NCBI GenBank assembly: GCA_016710165.1
Contig: JADJLJ010000002.1
Location: forward strand, 711,501 to 775,500
Length of the DNA stretch: 64,000 bases
Source: Chitinophagaceae bacterium
GTDB taxonomy: Bacteria > Bacteroidota > Bacteroidia > Chitinophagales > Chitinophagaceae
Reading direction: 5' to 3'
How positions within the stretch are numbered: the first letter of the stretch is position 1; each line of letters opens with the position of its first letter. Shown here one piece after another: positions 17,471 through 26,969 of the stretch. Both the position numbers and the translations under genes were made by a program. Below the pieces are notes generated by a model that ran no database searches, was not told the origin of the DNA, and saw only the letters and a program-made list of their open reading frames with translations.

Positions 17471-19609
17471 ATGCCTTTTAAGAGAATCCTTCTTGTTGTT
17501 ATTTCCCTGTTTGCTGGTTACGGAATTCATGCCCAGTCCAAAACCATTGTCAACTCGCCCGGTAAGAATATTCAACTGGGTTTCTGGTTGAGTGATAAGG
17601 GTACCCCCATGTATGAGCTGACGTATAAGACCAGGGCCGTGCTGCTTCCTTCTTCCATGGGATTTGAATTGAAGAAGACCATGACGGACGAGGCATTGCC
17701 GGCGCTTACAGAAGGGCTTGCCATCATTTCATCCACCCAAACCAGCAACGATACAAAATGGAAACCCGTATGGGGAGATGTGAAAGAGATCCGGGAAAAT
17801 TACAACCAGCTGGTCGTGGGACTTTCGCAGGGGGGTGACAAAGCCATCCGCTTCAACATCATCTTTAAGGTGTTCGATGACGGGCTTGGTTTCCGTTTTG
17901 AATTCCCCGAGCAGAAGAACCTGGCACATTTTATTGTTAAAGATGAGAAGACACAGTTTCACCTGGCCGGCGATCATAAAGCATTCTGGATACCCGGCGA
18001 TTTTGACAGCAATGAATTCAATCCAAACACCAGCAACCTGAGTGAGATCAATGCAGAAGACCCGAAATATGCTGCCAATATCTATGCCCATACATTCTTT
18101 GATAAACATGCGGCGCAAACCCCGCTGATGATGAAATCAAAGGATGGCCTGTACATCAACATCCACGAAGCTGCCCTGGTGAATTACCCTGCCATGAACC
18201 TGCTCATCAATAAATCGGATTTCACACTTACCTCTGTCCTGGTCCCGGATGCATTGGGCAACAAGGCTTACCTGCAGGCCCCTGCAAAAACACCCTGGCG
18301 CAGCATCATCGTTTCGGATAAAGCAACAGACATCCTTGCTTCGCATACCATCCTCAACCTGAATGATCCTTCTGTTATCAAAGACCCATCCTGGATCAAA
18401 CCCATCAAGTATGTGGGGGTATGGTGGGAGATGCATATTGGTAAATCAACCTGGGATTATGCCGGCAGCCAGAATGCCACCAGTTTTGATGCAGCCGGCC
18501 TGAAACCAACCGGTAAGCATGGCGCCACCACGGCCAATGTAAAACGGTATATTGATTTTGCGGCCGGGCATGGTTTTGACGGCGTGCTGGTGGAAGGATG
18601 GAATACCGGTTGGGAAGACTGGTTCGGGCAGTTCAAGGAAAACGTGTTTGACTTTGTAACGCCCTATCCTGATTTTGACGTGAAGGAATTGCAACGCTAT
18701 GCTGCTTCTAAAAAAGTGAAGATCATCATGCACCACGAAACCTCTGCTTCGGTCACCAATTACGAACGGCAGATGGATACCGCTTACCGCTTCATGAAAA
18801 AATTCGGTTACGCTGCAGTGAAGACAGGGTATGTTGGTCATATCATTCCCCGTGGCGAACACCACGACGGGCAATGGATGGTGAACCATTATGTGCGGGT
18901 GGCAAAGAAAACAGCTTCCTATAAGATCATGCTCAATGCACATGAGCCCGTTCGCCCCAGCGGTTTGCACCGTACCTATCCCAACTGGCTTTCCTGTGAA
19001 GCTGCCAGGGGCATGGAGTTCAATGCATGGAGTGATGGCAACCGGCCCGAACACGATGTGATCCTTCCTTTTACCCGTTTCATGGGCGGGCCGATGGATT
19101 ATACGCCGGGCATTTTTCAGCTGGAACTGAATTACTGGGATAAGAATAAAAAAGAGACCATTCACACCACGTTGGCAAAACAACTGGCTTTGTATGTCAC
19201 CATCTGCAGCCCGTTGCAAATGGCGGCCGACCTGCCGGAGGCGTACGAAAAGAAAATGGATGCCTTCCAGTTCATCAAAGATGTGGCCGTGGATTGGGAC
19301 GACAGCAAGTACCTGGAAGCTGAGCCCGGCGATTACATTACTGTGGCAAGAAAGGCAAAAGGGAAAGACAACTGGTTCATCGGTTCTATCACCGATGAGA
19401 ATGCACGGACAACAACGGTTGACCTGGGATTCCTGGATGCCGGTAAAAAATACACGGCCACCATTTATGCCGATGCCGATGAAGCCAGTTACGACAAGAA
19501 CCCGGCAGCCTATAAAATAACCAAACAGGTGGTGGATAATAAAACAATATTGACCCTGAAACTGGCAACCAGTGGCGGATGCGCCATAAGCCTGGTGCCG
19601 GTTAAATAA
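17471..19609 (+). CDS. glycoside hydrolase family 97 (alpha-glucosidase-like)
   Basis: A 712-residue exported glycosidase with a signal peptide (about residues 1-21, ...GYGIHAQ). It has the GH97 N-terminal beta-sandwich, the catalytic barrel (VLVEGWNTGWEDWFG, HHETSASVTNYERQMD, VKTGYVGHIIPRGEHH, NAHEPVRPSG, EAARGMEFNAW, GGPMDYTPGIF) and a C-terminal beta domain. E375, E423, E492 and E516 have the same spacing as E391, E439, E508 and E532 of B. thetaiotaomicron SusB as I recall them. This predicts the inverting, calcium-dependent alpha-glucosidase subtype rather than the retaining alpha-galactosidase one. No susC/susD pair is nearby. The ATG at 17471 is favoured because it begins the signal peptide. 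Confidence 0.93.
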   Translation: MPFKRILLVVISLFAGYGIHAQSKTIVNSPGKNIQLGFWLSDKGTPMYELTYKTRAVLLPSSMGFELKKTMTDEALPALTEGLAIISSTQTSNDTKWKPVWGDVKEIRENYNQLVVGLSQGGDKAIRFNIIFKVFDDGLGFRFEFPEQKNLAHFIVKDEKTQFHLAGDHKAFWIPGDFDSNEFNPNTSNLSEINAEDPKYAANIYAHTFFDKHAAQTPLMMKSKDGLYINIHEAALVNYPAMNLLINKSDFTLTSVLVPDALGNKAYLQAPAKTPWRSIIVSDKATDILASHTILNLNDPSVIKDPSWIKPIKYVGVWWEMHIGKSTWDYAGSQNATSFDAAGLKPTGKHGATTANVKRYIDFAAGHGFDGVLVEGWNTGWEDWFGQFKENVFDFVTPYPDFDVKELQRYAASKKVKIIMHHETSASVTNYERQMDTAYRFMKKFGYAAVKTGYVGHIIPRGEHHDGQWMVNHYVRVAKKTASYKIMLNAHEPVRPSGLHRTYPNWLSCEAARGMEFNAWSDGNRPEHDVILPFTRFMGGPMDYTPGIFQLELNYWDKNKKETIHTTLAKQLALYVTICSPLQMAADLPEAYEKKMDAFQFIKDVAVDWDDSKYLEAEPGDYITVARKAKGKDNWFIGSITDENARTTTVDLGFLDAGKKYTATIYADADEASYDKNPAAYKITKQVVDNKTILTLKLATSGGCAISLVPVK

Positions 19610-19633
19610 GCCGTTTTTATTTGTCTGGGTATA

Positions 19634-19664
19634 AAACTCCGGTGTAAGGCCCGGAGTTTTTTTT
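19634..19664 (+). terminator. rho-independent terminator after GH97
   Basis: The stem aaactccgg / ccggagttt encloses a short loop and is followed by a T run at about 19657-19664. Confidence 0.85.
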
Positions 19665-19671
19665 AAAAAAG

Positions 19672-19712
19672 ATTATCCCTCCGTCGTCCTTCCATCCCTT
19701 AGTGCATTCTTC
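19672..19712 (-). pseudogene. relict 3' end of a second YwqK/MORN-like gene
   Basis: On the minus strand this piece reads in frame KNALRDGRTTEG and stop. It matches the C-terminus of the intact gene at 19870-20562 (KNALRDGRTTGG and stop) over 37 bases with four differences, at least two of them silent. Upstream similarity stops abruptly next to a perfect 8-bp stem hairpin (19722-19741, ggtcggtg / caccgacc). It looks like the tail of a lost tandem paralogue. Confidence 0.6.
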
Positions 19713-19869
19713 GTCACCCCTGGTCGGTGTCTTCACCGACCGGAACGATTAATCAATGAAGAACCGGGGAAATAGAATCCAGTCTGCCTCGAATCACAGC
19801 CAGGGTCTGCAATAGCCAATTCACAGTTACAAAGATCATATTTTAACATTGTTCCGGGCAATATGCCGG

Positions 19870-20562
19870 TCATCCCCCCGTAGTCCTTCCATCCCTCAAT
19901 GCATTCTTCTTGCCCTTATTTTTCTTTTCCCATTCCAGCATCTCGGGTGTTTTTTCCACTTTCTTGTTCTTATCAACCGGTACCGGGGCAACATTCACGG
20001 CATCGCCGCCGGGTTTTTGCAGGTGCCCCTTGAAGTATGTTTCCAGCTTTATTATCCGTCCACCCGAGGCCGGATCATAGAATTTCCATTCGCCGTGCTT
20101 TACACTGTACTGCTCGGCCTTTACTATCTTAAAATCAACGATCTCGTTATTGCCTTCGCCATACACCGGGATGGTATCGTAGGGCGACTCGGGGTCATAC
20201 CCCAGCCAGGATTCTTCCCGGTATAATTCGCCCAGGTAGGTATAATACTGCTGTATCCCGTGCTTGCCGCCCAGTTTGTAATTCTCCACGGCGATCAGGT
20301 CGCTGTTCAGATTATACACACGCCATACGCCCTCCTTCTTGTCGTTCCTGAAAAGACCTTCTTCCTCGTAGCCCGGCTCACCACGGATCTCATCCACGTG
20401 GATCACCCACTTGCCCTGTTTCTTACCACTGTTGTCGATGGCATTGAGGGTGTCGCCGTTCTCCGTCAGTTTGTAGGTCTTATACTGCGCCGTTCCGCTC
20501 ATCAAAAACAAAAACTGGATGATGGCCAGTACCCACAATTGCCGTATTTTTAAAATCTGCAT
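19870..20562 (-). CDS. exported YwqK/MORN-variant repeat protein
   Basis: A 230-residue protein with a signal peptide (residues 8-25, ...FLMSGTAQ) and spaced MORN-variant motifs: GKKQGKWV, KKEGVWRVYN, GKHGIQQYY and KHGEWKFYD. Such proteins are often annotated as a YwqK-family antitoxin, but no toxin gene is adjacent and this copy is exported, so that name would be misleading. The C-terminal 45 residues are charged (KNKKVEKTPEMLEWEKKNKG). It is divergent from the BNR-propeller gene with 39 bases between starts. Function unknown. Confidence 0.75.
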   Translation of the reverse strand: MQILKIRQLWVLAIIQFLFLMSGTAQYKTYKLTENGDTLNAIDNSGKKQGKWVIHVDEIRGEPGYEEEGLFRNDKKEGVWRVYNLNSDLIAVENYKLGGKHGIQQYYTYLGELYREESWLGYDPESPYDTIPVYGEGNNEIVDFKIVKAEQYSVKHGEWKFYDPASGGRIIKLETYFKGHLQKPGGDAVNVAPVPVDKNKKVEKTPEMLEWEKKNKGKKNALRDGRTTGG

Positions 20563-20601
20563 GATGTTGTATTTAATGTTATCAATACCAAACCTGCTGC
20601 A

Positions 20602-23103
20602 ATGAAACGATTATTCAAATTTACGCTAATCCTTTTTTTAATAAATGTTAATTACCTGTCTGCACAGACCAGGCCAACACCGGCTGCTGAAAGACTGAAC
20701 GGTTTGCAGAAAAGAAAATTGCTGGAAGACAACAGTCTTTTGAAGGACATAAAGTTCCGCAACGTGGGCCCCAGCATCATGAGCGGCCGGGTGGTGGATG
20801 TGGATGTGAATCCGGCAGACCCCACCGAGTTTTATGTGGCCTATGCCACCGGCGGATTGTGGTACAGCAATAATAACGGCCAGAGCCTGGTGCCCGTTTT
20901 TGATAAGGAGAATGCATTTGGCATCGGGGATATTGCTGTGGACTGGCCGGGAAAGACACTCTGGGTTGGCACCGGTGAAGTGAACAGCAGCCGCTCTTCT
21001 TATGCCGGCCTGGGTGTTTACAAAAGCACCGATAACGGAAAGACATGGGAATGGCTCGGCCTGCCTGAAAGCCATCATATCGGCAGGATCATCCTTCACC
21101 CAACGGATAAAAATACAGCCTGGGTAGCCGTGTTGGGGCACCTCTATTCTGCCAATAAGGAAAGGGGTGTTTATAAAACATCCGATGGCGGTAAGACCTG
21201 GAAACAAACCCTGTATGTGGATGATAATACCGGCGCCGTGGATATGGACATCAACCCGAAGAACCCGGATGAGTTGTATACAGCCATGTGGTACCGTACC
21301 CGCCGGGCCTGGAATTTTGAAGAGGGTGGAAAAAGCTCAGGTATATATAAAACTATGGATGGTGGAGATACCTGGAAGCTTATAACTGCTGCCGGAAGCG
21401 GCTTTGCAGCCGGCAACGGACTGGGCAGGATCGGGCTGGCAGTATTTCCATCCAACCCAAACATCATTTATGCTACCCTGGATAACCAGGACCACCGCCC
21501 CGATACGGCTAAGAAAAAAGAAGACAGCAACTATGTGCTTAAGAATTTCAAAGACCTTACCCGGGAAGGTTTTTTGGCGCTGGACGACGCCAAACTGGAT
21601 AGCTTTTTAAAGAAGAATGGTTTCCCGGAGAAATACAAAGCAGCTTCGGTAAAGGAAATGGTAAGGAGTGAAAAGTTGAAGCCAACGGCTGTATATGATT
21701 ATCTGCTTAACGCCAACACCGCATTGTTTGAAACGCCCATCATCGGATGTGAGATCTACCGCAGCGATGACGCCGGCGCCATCTGGCGAAAAGTGAATAC
21801 CAAAGAGCTGAACCTTTACAACACCTACGGTTATTATTTCGGCGAGATCTCCGTGAGCAGTACCAACGAAAATAAGGTAGTGATAAGCGGGGTGAGCCTG
21901 ATGCTGAGCGAGGATGGTGGCAAAACATTCAAGGCAACCGATAACGAGGCCACGCATGCCGATTGGCACGGCTGCTGGATGAATCCTGCACGGGATGGTC
22001 ATTGGGTAGCCGGCAATGATGGTGGTTGCAATATTACCTATGACAACGGCAGGCACTGGTTCAAGGCAAATACCCCATCGGTTGGCCAGTTTTATGCCAT
22101 CACGGTGGATGATGCAAAGCCTTATAATATCTACGGCGGCCTGCAGGACAACGGCACCTGGTTCGGGCCTTCCACCTCAAAAGACAAAGACCAGTGGGAC
22201 TATGAAGGCGTGTACCCCTGGAAGCAGATCGGCGGCGGCGATGGCATGCAGGTGCAGGTGGATACCAGAGATAATAAAACTGCTTATGTTGGTTCTCAGT
22301 TCGGGTTTTATAGCCGGCGTAATACGGATGGAGGAAGGGGGTTTTCCCTTTACCCGCGGAACGAACTGGGGGAACCGAAACTCCGCTTCAACTGGCAAAC
22401 ACCCATCTGGCTGAGTAAACACACCCAGGATGTTCTTTATTACGGAAGCAATAAATTCTTCCGCAGCCTGCAGAAAGGCGAAAAGATGGAAGCGCTGAGC
22501 AGCGACCTCACCAACGGGGCCAAAGAAGGCGATATCCCTTTTGGTACAAGCACCACATTGGCAGAATCGCCCATGAAGTTTGGATTGATATATATTGGTA
22601 CTGACGACGGGAATATTCATGTAAGCAGGGATGCCGGGTATACCTGGACAAAGATCAGCAACAGTTTGCCCAGGGCCGTACAGGGCATGTATGTAAGCCG
22701 GGTTGCACCGTCTGCTTTTAAAGAAGGAAGAATTTACGTTTCTTTAAACGGCTATCGTAATGATAATTTCGGCGCTTATCTTTTTGTTAGTGAAGACTAC
22801 GGAAGCAGCTGGACACAGTTAGGTACCGACCTTCCTGCCGAGCCTCTGAACGTGGTGAAGGAAGATCCGAAAAAAGAAAGCATCATCTATGTAGGAAGCG
22901 ATAACGGCCTCTATACATCTTTTGATAGGGGCAAGTCCTTCATGACCCTTGACAACAGCATGCCCCGTGTGCCCGTGCATGATATTGCCATCCAGCAGCG
23001 GGAGAATGAGATCATCATCGGTACACATGGCCGCAGCATCTATATAACCAAACTGGATGCAATTCAAAAAGCCTATGATAAGATGATGGAAGGGAAGAAG
23101 TGA
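20602..23103 (+). CDS. exported BNR/sortilin-like beta-propeller protein
   Basis: An 833-residue exported protein (signal peptide about residues 1-22, ...INVNYLSAQ) built of Asp-box (SxDxGxTW) repeats in two propellers: STDNGKTWEW, TSDGGKTWKQ, MDGGDTWKL, SDDAGAIWRK, SRDAGYTWTK and SEDYGSSWTQ. This is the arrangement of the VPS10/sortilin and xyloglucanase-type families. It contains the typical opening NVGPSIMSGRVVDVDVNP. Substrate unknown; Bacteroidota homologues are usually annotated only as glycosyl hydrolase. There is no T9SS domain at the C-terminus. A predicted insertion (about 300-365) separates the propellers. Confidence 0.82.
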   Translation: MKRLFKFTLILFLINVNYLSAQTRPTPAAERLNGLQKRKLLEDNSLLKDIKFRNVGPSIMSGRVVDVDVNPADPTEFYVAYATGGLWYSNNNGQSLVPVFDKENAFGIGDIAVDWPGKTLWVGTGEVNSSRSSYAGLGVYKSTDNGKTWEWLGLPESHHIGRIILHPTDKNTAWVAVLGHLYSANKERGVYKTSDGGKTWKQTLYVDDNTGAVDMDINPKNPDELYTAMWYRTRRAWNFEEGGKSSGIYKTMDGGDTWKLITAAGSGFAAGNGLGRIGLAVFPSNPNIIYATLDNQDHRPDTAKKKEDSNYVLKNFKDLTREGFLALDDAKLDSFLKKNGFPEKYKAASVKEMVRSEKLKPTAVYDYLLNANTALFETPIIGCEIYRSDDAGAIWRKVNTKELNLYNTYGYYFGEISVSSTNENKVVISGVSLMLSEDGGKTFKATDNEATHADWHGCWMNPARDGHWVAGNDGGCNITYDNGRHWFKANTPSVGQFYAITVDDAKPYNIYGGLQDNGTWFGPSTSKDKDQWDYEGVYPWKQIGGGDGMQVQVDTRDNKTAYVGSQFGFYSRRNTDGGRGFSLYPRNELGEPKLRFNWQTPIWLSKHTQDVLYYGSNKFFRSLQKGEKMEALSSDLTNGAKEGDIPFGTSTTLAESPMKFGLIYIGTDDGNIHVSRDAGYTWTKISNSLPRAVQGMYVSRVAPSAFKEGRIYVSLNGYRNDNFGAYLFVSEDYGSSWTQLGTDLPAEPLNVVKEDPKKESIIYVGSDNGLYTSFDRGKSFMTLDNSMPRVPVHDIAIQQRENEIIIGTHGRSIYITKLDAIQKAYDKMMEGKK

Positions 23104-23157
23104 AGAAAGTAGATAAAGTAACCAGGATATAGAAGGTATATAAAGTAGATAAAGGGT
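23104..23157. repeat. imperfect heptamer-like array (aaagtag type)
   Basis: A purine-rich tract directly after the propeller gene contains aaagtagataaag twice, 36 bases apart, with related words between. The 7-base phase is looser here than in the other arrays. Confidence 0.4.
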
Positions 23158-23219
23158 ATTGTGGCAGTAATGTTGTGCGATAAACGCCTGCCTGCCGGGT
23201 GCCAGATCTGTTTTGGTAT

Positions 23220-23858
23220 TTAACCAATGATCCTTTGTTCATTACCATCAATGATGCAGGCCTGGTCATCTTTCAGCATTACTGTATTAAATCCTGCTTT
23301 GATCAGCGCTTCATTTGCTTTTTTTGCCCCTTCAGCAAAATCTGTATTATCCATGTGCGGAACAATGACCGTGCCGGTAAGATCCAACCCCTCATAAATG
23401 ATCCCGGGCGCTTCTTCCGGGTCATCACCCATCAGGTCAAAATATCTTGTAGAAGGCCCGGCCATGATGGCGCCTGCGCTCCAGCCTGCATAAACATTGC
23501 CTGCCGCCACATGATCTTTTATTAACGCATCTGCCCCGCTTGCCTTTAATATCCAGCGCAGGTAATAGGTATGCCCACCGCAAACCCATATCACGTCTTT
23601 GTTTTCCAGCTTTTCAGCCAGGGCTTTTTTATCTTCCATGAATTTTCTGAGATCAACCGCTTCAACCTTGTATCCCTTTTCCGCCAACGACTGGCGGATA
23701 CCGGGCACCCAGTTTTCGGATCCTTCAATGATGTCTGCTGCATTTTCAATACAGGCAAAACGGGTGTCGCCTGGTCTTTTACCAACCAGTTCATCCAGCA
23801 GCTGGTAATGCCGGCTGGTCAGTTGCATAGAGTAGAGGAATAGTTTGGGGATATTCAT
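23220..23858 (-). CDS. peptidase S51 (peptidase E-like)
   Basis: A 212-residue cytoplasmic serine peptidase of the dipeptidase E family. The nucleophile elbow is YAGWSAGAI with S127; the preceding WVCGGHTYYL and the following PHMD segment are family features. E. coli PepE cleaves Asp-Xaa dipeptides; the exact specificity here is not known. The length is slightly shorter than PepE. It faces the BNR gene and is followed on its strand only by intergenic repeats. Confidence 0.83.
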   Translation of the reverse strand: MNIPKLFLYSMQLTSRHYQLLDELVGKRPGDTRFACIENAADIIEGSENWVPGIRQSLAEKGYKVEAVDLRKFMEDKKALAEKLENKDVIWVCGGHTYYLRWILKASGADALIKDHVAAGNVYAGWSAGAIMAGPSTRYFDLMGDDPEEAPGIIYEGLDLTGTVIVPHMDNTDFAEGAKKANEALIKAGFNTVMLKDDQACIIDGNEQRIIG

Positions 23859-23908
23859 TATTTCGTTTTAATAAGATAAAAACAAGCAAACTGTTTGCAG
23901 AAAAAAGA

Positions 23909-25467
23909 TCAATGCAGTTCAATGGTCTCCACTTCCGGTATATCGTTTAAGATAAGCTGTATATGCCTGCGGTGTGCCTTTGCTTTAAAGTCCTGGAAAA
24001 TCTCCAGCACATCCCGGTCGATGTAAATACTGTCGGAGCCATTGATCTCCACGATGGAATACTCCGGCAGACCATCCAGCATCTCCATGAATTTCTTCTT
24101 GTTCAGGAAACTTACATTCAGTGCCAGGTCGATGCTGAAATGTTTGGTGTGGCCTTCCATTCTTTCTTTCATGGTAAAACCGGCCCGGTAGGTATGCTTC
24201 ACTAAAAATAAATGGAATAACCGATCCCGATCAGTACGCCGATCAGCAGGTCGGTGACGAGGATGGAAACAACGGTGATGATGAAGGGCATGAACTGTTC
24301 TCGTCCCTGCTTATACACCGAGATGATCATTTTGGGTTTTGCCAGGTTATATCCCGTTCGGATAAGGATCACAGCCAGCACACAATACGGAATGAGATTG
24401 ATGACCGGGATGGCAAAGAGTACAGCCAGCAGCAGCCACAATCCATGTGTAAAGGCCGATAACCGCGTTTTGGCACCTGCTTCCGCATTGGCAGAGCTTC
24501 GTACGATAACAGCGGTGATGGGGATGCCCCCCAGTAAGCCACTGAAAAAATTAGCCGAGCCCTGTGCCACCAGTTCCCGGTTTTGCGGTGTGATGCGGTT
24601 GTAGGGATCCAGCTTATCAATGGCGGCAATACTTAAAAGCGTTTCCAGCGTTGCCACAAAACAGATCACAATGGCGTTGCGCCATACTTCCATATTGCTG
24701 AACAGCGCATTGAATTGCGGAAACCTGATCTGGGAGAAAATATCTTTTGGCACATTGACATACTGGCCGGGTTTAAGCGCCAGTTGCGGGACATATTTTT
24801 GAAAGATAAATGCCAGCAGCACACCGAACAGCACCGTGATAAAAGAAGTAGGTAAGAAATCTATTTTTTTAGCCAGCGTATTCTTCCAGGCATATAACAA
24901 TATGATGGAAAGCAGGGCGATCACTATTACACCGGCTGATGAGTGCTTGTACAGGCTGTCCACATTGCTCCACACATTTTTGAACGAGAGGATATTGAAT
25001 AATTCATTCGACCAGAAGTCGGGTTTATCGTAGCCGATGAAAGCCGGGACCTGTTTGGAGATGAGGATGATGCCGATGGCAGTCAGCATTCCTTTAATAA
25101 CAGCCGAGGGAATAAAATGGGTGAAGCCACCCAGCCGGAAAACACCGAGCAGTACCTGCAAAAGCCCGGCTACAGCTACTGAAAGAAAGAATATTTCCAG
25201 GGAGCCTAATTGCGTGATGGCTGCAGCGCAGATGGCGGTTAGGCCAGCCGCCGGTCCGCTTACACTCAACTCCGACCTGCTGATGAGGCTCACCACCATG
25301 CCGCCGATGATGCCTGCCAGCAGTCCCGAGTACATGGGGGCACCCGATGCCAGCGATATGCCCAGGCATAGCGGCAATGCGACAAAAAAGACAGTGATGC
25401 TTGCCTTAAAGTCGTGTTTAAGAAATGAAAGAAGATAAAATCTGCTCCTCCGGTTTACCAGGCTCAT
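23909..25467 (-). CDS. SulP-family anion transporter with STAS domain (frameshifted)
   Basis: The first frame (25467-24202) encodes a complete SulP membrane domain of about 420 residues: ALPLCLGISLASGAP, SGPAAGLTAI, GTLE-like FVATLETLLSIAAIDK and GGIPITAVIVRSSAN. It stops at GIGYSIYF. The second frame (24202-23909, 97 residues from GTG) is the STAS domain normally fused to it (YSIVEINGSDSIYIDRDVLEIF). One more base in the A run 24204-24208 would join them as IYFLVKHTYRAGF. Either the gene is intact and misread or a separate STAS protein is made by coupled reinitiation at the one-base overlap. The transported ion (sulfate or bicarbonate) is unknown. The start is placed at MSLVNRRSRFY. Confidence 0.83.
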
Positions 25468-25564
25468 GATGGGGTAAATTTCGGAATAATTTGCGGGATT
25501 ACCTGATTGTTGTTTTCCGGTGCAACTTAATTCCCTTTCCGTAGCTTCGCAAAAAAATACTCTA

Positions 25565-25822
25565 ATGGAACTGAAAGAACAATTTGAAAAAGCAGTAACG
25601 GAAAGCAAGCAGTTATCTGAGAAACCTTCCAACGAAACATTGCTGCAGTTATATTCATTGTACAAGCAGTCTACCGAAGGCGATGTAAGCGGTGAAGCGC
25701 CATCCAATCCTTTCGACTTTGTGAACAAGGCAAAATACGATGCATGGTCCTCTTTAAAGGGAAAGGCTTCCGGGGATGCCATGAAGGAATACGTGGAACT
25801 GGTGAATAAACTGAAAGGATAA
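25565..25822 (+). CDS. acyl-CoA-binding protein
   Basis: An 85-residue four-helix cytosolic protein that binds medium- and long-chain acyl-CoA esters. The whole family pattern is present: LKEQFEKAV, the ligand-binding LQLYSLYKQSTEGDV, NPFDFVNKAKYDAWSSLKGKASGDAMKEYV. The length equals that of eukaryotic ACBP. The ATG at 25565 gives the canonical N-terminus; an upstream in-frame start would add an unrelated extension. It is divergent from the SulP gene and 24 bases before the Nif3-like gene. Confidence 0.92.
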   Translation: MELKEQFEKAVTESKQLSEKPSNETLLQLYSLYKQSTEGDVSGEAPSNPFDFVNKAKYDAWSSLKGKASGDAMKEYVELVNKLKG

Positions 25823-25846
25823 GGACCACTTTTTAAACCCGGCAGG

Positions 25847-26944
25847 ATGAAGATACAGGAGATCATAGCTGTTTTAGAATCAGCGGCACCGCCAGCGCTG
25901 CAGGAGGGTTATGATAATGCCGGCTTGCTCACCGGCAAAGCTGCCTGGGATTGCAGCGGCATCATAATTACCCTGGATGCGACCGAAGACGTGGTGCTGG
26001 AAGCCATCGAAAAGAAATGCAACCTCATTGTAGCCCATCATCCTATTATCTTCGGCGGACTGAAAAAGATAAATGGTAAGAATTATGTGGAGCGTACGGT
26101 CATTGCTGCCATTAAAAACGATATTGCCATTTACGCCATCCATACCAACCTCGATAATGTGCTGCATGGGGTGAATGCCGCCATTGCTGATAAACTCGGG
26201 TTGATAAACCGAATGGTTCTTCAACCAAAGAATGCCATCCTGAAAAAACTGTACACGTTCGTTCCGGTGGATCATGCGGAAGAAGTGCGTTCAGCAATTT
26301 TTGCTGCCGGCGCCGGGCATATCAGCAGGTACAGCGAATGCAGTTTCAATACAAAAGGGGAGGGCACTTTTAAACCCGGTGAAGGAACCAATCCTTTCGC
26401 CGGTAACATTGGCCAACGGCATACGGAAGAGGAGATCAGGATGGAAATGATCTATCCTGCCTGGCTGGAAAAAAAGATACTCCTTGCCATGATGGCCACC
26501 CATCCCTATGAGGAAGTGGCTTACGACATTATTGGACTGGAGAACCAGGACCCAGGTACCGGCAGCGGGCTGGTAGGCGAACTGGTAAATCCACTGCTGG
26601 AGGAAGTGTTTCTGCAACTGCTGAAGGCACAATTCGGCCTCTCGGTGATCCGGCATACCCCCCTGCTGGGCAAACCGGTTAAAAAAGTGGCCCTTTGCGG
26701 AGGGGCCGGGGCCTTCCTGGTAGGAGCTGCAACAGCGGCTGGTGCTGACTTCTACATAACCGGCGACGTTAAGTACCACGAGTTTTTTGATGCCAATGGT
26801 CGGTTGGTCATAGCCGATATCGGCCACTACGAGAGCGAACAGTATACTACGGACCTTTTGTTTGACATTTTGACCCAAAAATTCCCTACCTTTGCCGTCC
26901 TTAAAACAGGGGTAAAAACCAACCCGGTGCGTTACTTCCTGTAA
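25847..26944 (+). CDS. Nif3-like dinuclear metal centre protein
   Basis: A 365-residue member of the Nif3/YbgI family (GTP cyclohydrolase I type 2 by name, function unproven). Metal-binding motifs are VAHHPIIFGG (two His), AIHTNLDN and the C-terminal DIGHYESEQ. Between the two halves lies the PII-like insert typical of the long form (VPVDHAEEVRSAIFAAGAGHIS ... ATHPYEEVAYD). It forms a likely operon with the downstream zinc-ribbon gene (25 bases apart), a pairing I recall from other Bacteroidota. Confidence 0.9.
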   Translation: MKIQEIIAVLESAAPPALQEGYDNAGLLTGKAAWDCSGIIITLDATEDVVLEAIEKKCNLIVAHHPIIFGGLKKINGKNYVERTVIAAIKNDIAIYAIHTNLDNVLHGVNAAIADKLGLINRMVLQPKNAILKKLYTFVPVDHAEEVRSAIFAAGAGHISRYSECSFNTKGEGTFKPGEGTNPFAGNIGQRHTEEEIRMEMIYPAWLEKKILLAMMATHPYEEVAYDIIGLENQDPGTGSGLVGELVNPLLEEVFLQLLKAQFGLSVIRHTPLLGKPVKKVALCGGAGAFLVGAATAAGADFYITGDVKYHEFFDANGRLVIADIGHYESEQYTTDLLFDILTQKFPTFAVLKTGVKTNPVRYFL

Positions 26945-26969
26945 TTTTTAAAATAAACTTCAAATACAA

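Noticed and set aside
19870..20562. YwqK antitoxin of a toxin-antitoxin system
   Set aside because: The protein has a signal peptide and no adjacent toxin gene.
25468..25866. Upstream extension of the SulP gene on the minus strand
   Set aside because: The extension is antisense to the acyl-CoA-binding protein gene and lacks SulP features; the family start is at 25467.
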